The position numbers were made by a program, and so were the translations under genes. Shown piece by piece: positions 49,534 through 53,576 of a DNA stretch of 53,576 nucleotides. How positions within the stretch are numbered: the stretch's first letter is position 1; each line of letters begins with the position of its first letter. The notes beneath the pieces are model-generated. The model was given only the letters and a program-made list of their open reading frames with translations. It was not told where the DNA came from and searched no databases. The stretch comes from Mycolicibacterium sp. BiH015 (GTDB lineage Bacteria; Actinomycetota; Actinomycetes; Mycobacteriales; Mycobacteriaceae): NCBI RefSeq assembly GCF_027706845.1, contig NZ_JAQGCZ010000021.1:1-53576 (forward strand). Direction: 5' to 3'.

Positions 49534-50862
49534 TCAGCCCCGACTGTCCGACACCAGCTGCCGCAGCGGCCGCCGAGCCGTCTCCCCCATCGTCAACACC
49601 GTCAGCAACGTGACGATCGCCGCGCCGATCACATAGAACGCAGGCGCGATCTCGTTGCCGGTACGGGAGACCAGCCACGTCGCGACATACGGCGCGGTGC
49701 CGCCGAAAATGGCCACCGAGATGTTGTAGCCGATCGAGTAGCCGCTGGAACGGACCCGCGTCGCGAACAGCTCCGCACCCGCGGCCAGCGACGCACACAC
49801 GAACACCGCCTCTATGGCGGCCAGCGCGGCGTGGGCGGCGATCGCCGCCGGCAGCGACCCCGTGTTCAGCAGCAGGAACAGCGGATAGGCGAACACCGCG
49901 AAACCGAGCGAGCCGGCGATCAACATCGGTTTGCGCCCGATGCGATCCGACAGCGCTCCCAGAGGGGGGATCAACAGGATTCCGACCAGGCTGGCCACGG
50001 TGATGGAGAAGAAGGCGTCGGTCTTGCTGAACTCCAGCGTCTTCGTGAAATAGCTTGGCAAGAATGTGTATACGACGTAGAAGCCGACGTTGTGGACGAC
50101 GACGAGGCCGATGATCTGCAGGATCGGCCGCCACGACGTCGTGACCGCTTCCTTAAGCGGCGACGTCGACACCTCACCGGCTTCGCGCAGCGAGGTGAAC
50201 TCCGGAGTGTCGCCCAGCTTGAGGCGTATATAGAGACCGACGGCGCCGAGAAGTCCGGCGATCAGGAACGGGATACGCCACCCGTAGGAGTCCATGGCGC
50301 TTTCGGAGAGCAGTGTCTCCAGACCGGTGACGGTGATCGAGCCGAGCAGGAAGCCGACGACGACCGACCACACCAGGAACGACACGACGAACCCGCGGTG
50401 CCTGTCCGGGGCGTACTCGGCCAAAAAGCATGCGCCGCTGCCGTATTCGCCGCCGGCCGAGAAGCCCTGCAGGCAACGCAACAGCAGTAGCAGGATCGGT
50501 GCGGCTACGCCGATCGCGTCATAACTCGGCACCAGACCGATCGCCAGTGTGGACGCCGACATCAGCAGGATGACGATGGCCAGCACACGCTGCCGCCCGA
50601 TCCGGTCACCGAGCGGACCGAAGAAGAACCCGCCCAGGGGCCGCATGAAGAACGCAGCGGCGAAGATGGCGAAGGTGTTCAGCAGTGCCGCGGTGTCGTC
50701 GCCCGGCGGAAAGAATTTCTCGGCGATGTAGGTGGCGAGGAAGCCGTAGATCGCGAAGTCGAACCACTCGACGGTGTTGCCGATCGCGGCTCCGCGGACG
50801 GCTTTGCTGACGGCTCCCGGGGCGGCTGCGGTGGCGCTTCGCGAATCCTGGTCGATGGTCAT
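49534..50862 (-). CDS. MFS transporter, metabolite:H+ symporter (MHS) family
   Basis: 442 aa, twelve membrane segments. MHS signatures: G-N-T-V-E-W-F-D-F-A-I-Y-G at the first helix, F-F-M-R-P-L-G-G-F-F-F-G-P-L-G-D-R-I-G-R, R-C-L-Q-G-F-S-A-G-G-E-Y-G. ProP/KgtP-type importer of an organic acid or zwitterion. ATG 50862 has AGGAGG and overlaps the stop of the DUF1445 gene (ATGA). Converges on the SnoaL gene, so it could import the cluster's substrate, though it belongs to another transcript. Confidence 0.92.
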   Translation of the reverse strand: MTIDQDSRSATAAAPGAVSKAVRGAAIGNTVEWFDFAIYGFLATYIAEKFFPPGDDTAALLNTFAIFAAAFFMRPLGGFFFGPLGDRIGRQRVLAIVILLMSASTLAIGLVPSYDAIGVAAPILLLLLRCLQGFSAGGEYGSGACFLAEYAPDRHRGFVVSFLVWSVVVGFLLGSITVTGLETLLSESAMDSYGWRIPFLIAGLLGAVGLYIRLKLGDTPEFTSLREAGEVSTSPLKEAVTTSWRPILQIIGLVVVHNVGFYVVYTFLPSYFTKTLEFSKTDAFFSITVASLVGILLIPPLGALSDRIGRKPMLIAGSLGFAVFAYPLFLLLNTGSLPAAIAAHAALAAIEAVFVCASLAAGAELFATRVRSSGYSIGYNISVAIFGGTAPYVATWLVSRTGNEIAPAFYVIGAAIVTLLTVLTMGETARRPLRQLVSDSRG

Positions 50863-51698
50863 GGGTGTCCTCCTGGCTGATCGGTGATCTGCTCGCGCCA
50901 GGCACTGTCGTAGTGGCCGTGCGGTCGGTCGGTGATGAACATGTGCCCGGGTGCGTGGAAGATCGCCAGCGCAGGCCGCGCCCGTTGGGCAACTACCTGT
51001 GGGGTGACGCCGCACGCCCAGAACACCGGGACGTCGGTGTCGTGCACGGGTACCGGATCACCGAAGTCCGGTGTGCGGAGGTCGGAAATGCCCAGCGCGA
51101 GGGGATCGCCGACGTGTACCGGGGCGCCGTGCATGGCGGGAAAGCGGGCGGTGATCTCCGTGGCGAGGTCGACAAGCTCTGCGGGCAGCGGGCGCATGGA
51201 GACCACCAGGGGGCCATGGAAGGGGCCTGCAGGGACGCATTCCCGGTCGGTGACGTACATCGGAACATTGACGCCGTGCGCCTGATGTGCCAGCGGAACC
51301 CCCGCCGCTGCCAGGGCCCACTCGAAGGTGAACGAGCAGCCCAGCAGGAAGGCCACCAGATCGTCGGTCCAGTACCGCGAGACGTCGGTCGGTTCGTCGA
51401 TGCACTCGCCGTCGCGGAGCACGCGATAACGGGGCAGATCGGTGCGGATGTCCGCGTCCGCGGCCAGTACACCGGGTCGCGGTGAACCCGGATCGGTCAC
51501 CTCCAGCACAGGGCACGGCACGGGATTGCGCACACAGAATCGCAGAAAATCGAATGCGTACTCCTGCGGCAGAACGACCAGATTGGCCTGTGCATAACCA
51601 CTGGCAAGTCCGCTGGTCGGCCCAAAATGGGAGCCCGCGCGGATATCGGCGCGGGCCGCAGCAGCGGTCGATGCAGACAATTCCACGGCGGAACGCAT
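50859..51698 (-). CDS. DUF1445 putative hydro-lyase
   Basis: 279 aa. Family start A-R-A-D-I-R-A-G-S-H-F-G-P-T-S-G-L-A, Y-A-Q-A-N-L-V-V-L-P, F-L-L-G-C-S-F-T-F-E, and near the C-terminus W-A-C-G-V-T-P-Q. The YcsI/DUF1445 family includes D-glutamate cyclase. ATG 51698 gives the family start; the upstream frame would enter the cyclase gene. Coupled to the MFS gene by an ATGA overlap: uptake plus dehydration of one acid is a fair guess. Confidence 0.88.
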   Translation of the reverse strand: MRSAVELSASTAAAARADIRAGSHFGPTSGLASGYAQANLVVLPQEYAFDFLRFCVRNPVPCPVLEVTDPGSPRPGVLAADADIRTDLPRYRVLRDGECIDEPTDVSRYWTDDLVAFLLGCSFTFEWALAAAGVPLAHQAHGVNVPMYVTDRECVPAGPFHGPLVVSMRPLPAELVDLATEITARFPAMHGAPVHVGDPLALGISDLRTPDFGDPVPVHDTDVPVFWACGVTPQVVAQRARPALAIFHAPGHMFITDRPHGHYDSAWREQITDQPGGHP

Positions 51699-51727
51699 AT
51701 GCCTGCATTCCCGCCCGAAGCGCCGGC

Positions 51728-53188
51728 CTAACCTACCGAGGGGGTGAAGATGTCGGTGGCCTGCGAGCGTCCCCTCAGGATCGTCCGGCCGTCGGGTGCC
51801 CAGCACGCACGTTCGGAGTCACTTGCCTGTGTGTGGGCCGTGCCCGAGCACAGGGTCCGGCCCGGAAATTGCTTGGCGTGGTCGGCGAGTCGCGCGGCCT
51901 CGTTGACGGCGTCGCCGACGACTGTGTATTCGTACCGGTTCTCCGCGCCGATGTTCCCGGCGAACACCGGCCCCGCGGACACGCCGATTCCGAAGTCGAC
52001 TGGCAGCCTCCGTAATTCGACGGCAAGGACCCGTGCTGTTGCCATCGCCGCCGAGGACGGGTCGGCGATGCGCAGTGGTGCACCGAAAACCGCAAGCGCG
52101 GCATCGCCCTGGAACTTGTTGACCAGGCCATGTCGCTCGTCGACCTCTGCGACGACGATCCGGAAGAAATCGTTGAGGATCTCCGCCACCTCGTGCGGTT
52201 CTCGTTCGACCGCCAACTGTGTCGAGCCCACCAGGTCGATGAAAAGGATCGCCACCTCGCGCTCGTCACCGGTGGCTTCCTGGCCCGAGGTCTCTTCGAC
52301 CGCCCGGCGGGCGACCTCCTCTCCGACGTGGCGCCCGAAGAGGTCGCGGACCCGGTCCCGTTCCCGCAAGCCGGCAACCATGCGGTTGAAACCGCTTTGC
52401 AGACGCCCGATCTCGGACCACTCATAGACGTCGATGGTGCGGTCGATCTTTCCCTTCTCGACATCGGCCATGGCGTCGACCACCTGGTTGACCGGATCGG
52501 AGATGGACATCGCCACGAGGATCATCGCGCGCAGGCCCAGGACGACGGCCACCAGTGCCAGGACGAGCAGTGCCAGTTCGATGGGCGACGACGCGTCGAG
52601 CAACCATTCCTGGTATCTCATGACCAGCAGCACCGCGATCGCGGATCCAGGCAGAGCTGTGCAGATCACCCACATGATGAGCAGTCGGGCCCGCACTCCC
52701 GGTGCGGGCGGTCGTTCGGCATCGGCGGGCACTGCAGCAAGCACCGGGCGGAGCGTCCGCAGCGTGAACAGGAATCCCGTGCACACCGTCGCGATCGCGC
52801 CGAACAGCAGTGCCGTCGTCAGCACGACGAAGACCGTGGCTTCGGCGTGCAGATTGAGCGGAACGAGGACCGCCGCAGTCAGAAGCCACGGCGCAAGCGT
52901 GATGGCGGCTTGGCGTCGCGTCATCCGTGACGTCGTCCGGATTTCGGCAGGAGTGGGACGCCGGCCTTCGTTGAGCCACCGCAACGACGGACGCAGGATC
53001 AGCACCGCGCCGAGGGTGACCGTCGCGACGCCGATCAGTCCGACCACCGAGAGCGTCACGATGTTGCCGAGGGTGACGACGCCGCGGCCCGCCAGAGCGA
53101 CGACGATTCCCACGACCTCGGCGACGGTCAGCAGGTAGGCAAACGTGAGGCCGGCGGCGTATCTGACGAGCAGGCGGCGTGGCCTCAC
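51728..53188 (-). CDS. Membrane-anchored class III adenylate cyclase (second copy)
   Basis: 486 aa. About six membrane segments (10-230), HAMP (about 220-275), then the linker F-N-R-M-V-A-G-L-R-E-R and R-D-L-F-G-R-H-V-G, and the cyclase domain (about 308-440). Asp318 (F-I-D-L-V-G-S-T), Lys358 and Asp362 (N-K-F-Q-G-D), Asn/Arg in V-N-E-A-A-R-L are all present. Same layout as the 3572-5182 cyclase but clearly diverged. Possible link: cAMP signalling in steroid-type catabolism, unproven. Confidence 0.92.
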   Translation of the reverse strand: MRPRRLLVRYAAGLTFAYLLTVAEVVGIVVALAGRGVVTLGNIVTLSVVGLIGVATVTLGAVLILRPSLRWLNEGRRPTPAEIRTTSRMTRRQAAITLAPWLLTAAVLVPLNLHAEATVFVVLTTALLFGAIATVCTGFLFTLRTLRPVLAAVPADAERPPAPGVRARLLIMWVICTALPGSAIAVLLVMRYQEWLLDASSPIELALLVLALVAVVLGLRAMILVAMSISDPVNQVVDAMADVEKGKIDRTIDVYEWSEIGRLQSGFNRMVAGLRERDRVRDLFGRHVGEEVARRAVEETSGQEATGDEREVAILFIDLVGSTQLAVEREPHEVAEILNDFFRIVVAEVDERHGLVNKFQGDAALAVFGAPLRIADPSSAAMATARVLAVELRRLPVDFGIGVSAGPVFAGNIGAENRYEYTVVGDAVNEAARLADHAKQFPGRTLCSGTAHTQASDSERACWAPDGRTILRGRSQATDIFTPSVG

Positions 53189-53227
53189 GGGCCGAACGTA
53201 TCAGGCGCGGATCGGCCGCAGCCGGCA

Positions 53228-53252
53228 TCGCGACGGCGACCCGCCGTCGCGA
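53228..53252 (-). terminator. Hairpin terminator after the small right-end gene
   Basis: TCGCGACGGC (53228-53237) and GCCGTCGCGA (53243-53252), perfect 10-bp arms, 5-nt loop, 12 bp past the stop of the small gene. No T-tract, as in many actinobacterial terminators. Confidence 0.6.
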
Positions 53253-53264
53253 AACCGCTGGTGT

Positions 53265-53567
53265 TCAGTCGCTGGCGGGTAGTGGTTTGGCTTCTTTGAG
53301 TGTCAGGGGGGTGGTGCCGATGCTGATGGTGCCTTTGCCGGCTTTGGTGACGAGGATTTCGGCGCCGCCGTCGTCGACGTAGCGTTTGCCCATCAGGTTC
53401 CCGTCGGCGAGCGAGTCGTCCAGGGACAGGCCGGAATCGGGCGGATCTCCGACGGGGATGGCGGGTGCCCCGCCGATTCGGAGGTCGTCGAGGCTCTCAG
53501 CGCTGCGCACGACGATGATCTGGGTGTCGCAGACCTGGCTTTGCAGGCGGGTGCCGTTCTTGATCAT
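53265..53567 (-). CDS. Small conserved protein of unknown function
   Basis: 100 aa, seems complete: ATG 53567 with GGAGC upstream, stop at 53265, then a hairpin. Beta-rich, with K-N-G-T-R-L-Q-S-Q-V-C-D-T-Q near the start and Y-V-D-D-G-G-A-E-I-L-V-T-K-A near the end. I have an impression that such small proteins occur beside fatty-acid CoA ligases in mycobacteria but cannot name the family. The gene that would precede it lies outside the window. Confidence 0.7.
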   Translation of the reverse strand: MIKNGTRLQSQVCDTQIIVVRSAESLDDLRIGGAPAIPVGDPPDSGLSLDDSLADGNLMGKRYVDDGGAEILVTKAGKGTISIGTTPLTLKEAKPLPASD

Positions 53568-53576
53568 GCGGGCTCC

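Overview
The window looks like a chromosomal segment of a fast-growing mycobacterium (Mycolicibacterium-type). The DNA is GC-rich, many genes start with GTG or TTG, and there is a WhiB-family regulator, an antigen-85-type esterase and a CysO/Mec/CysM sulfur module. From 1 to about 30.9 kb the gene order follows what I recall of the M. tuberculosis stretch Rv1316c-Rv1343c. Gene numbers are from memory and the species is not determined.

Layout. 1-111: the 3' end of a 5S rRNA and its terminator. 131-6.7 kb: alkylation repair (ogt, ada/alkA fusion), a TetR regulator, a DUF3159 membrane protein, a membrane adenylate cyclase, the mismatch endonuclease NucS and methylmalonyl-CoA epimerase. 6.8-9.3 kb: thiolase FadA4, a DUF3817 protein and a CnoX-like thioredoxin. 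9.3-16.5 kb: the GlgE alpha-glucan module (glgB, glgE, glgP). 16.6-21.5 kb: a zinc metallopeptidase, dinG and pncB. 21.6-29.0 kb: a tightly packed forward run, clpS-DUF2017-P1 peptidase-mec-cysO-cysM-rhomboid-murI-cAMP phosphodiesterase-rph-rdgB, with many ATGA overlaps. 28.8-30.9 kb: an acyltransferase-3 gene broken by one amber codon, a DUF3817 gene and an lprD-like gene.

From 30.9 kb the content is accessory: a free-standing LAGLIDADG homing endonuclease beside tRNA-Leu(UAG), a secreted mycolyltransferase-like esterase, a large LuxR/ATPase regulator, a probably truncated AraC regulator, an alpha/beta hydrolase and a divergent whiB6-like/tetR pair around twin operators. From 39.0 to 53.6 kb there is a catabolic region: AraC regulator, metal-dependent amidohydrolase, sulfatase, SRPBCC protein, TetR regulator, short-chain dehydrogenase, fused FadE34-type acyl-CoA dehydrogenase, Ltp-type thiolase fold, cysteine-free DUF35 partner, SnoaL-like protein, MHS-family transporter, DUF1445 protein, second adenylate cyclase and a small conserved protein.

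How it may work together. The 43-49.5 kb block reads as a TetR-controlled module for a sulfated, steroid-like or isoprenoid acid: import, desulfation, hydroxyl oxidation, acyl-CoA dehydrogenation, then retro-aldol side-chain cleavage by the Ltp/DUF35 pair. This is inference; no CoA ligase or MaoC hydratase is present in the window. Four palindromic operator-like arrays sit in promoter regions of the regulators, and a PafBC/RecA-independent damage promoter motif sits in front of ada/alkA. No stretch longer than 300 bases lacks a gene. The longest gaps are 13627-13884, 36897-37109, 35630-35854 and 31795-32003. I saw no CRISPR array, insertion sequence or prophage.
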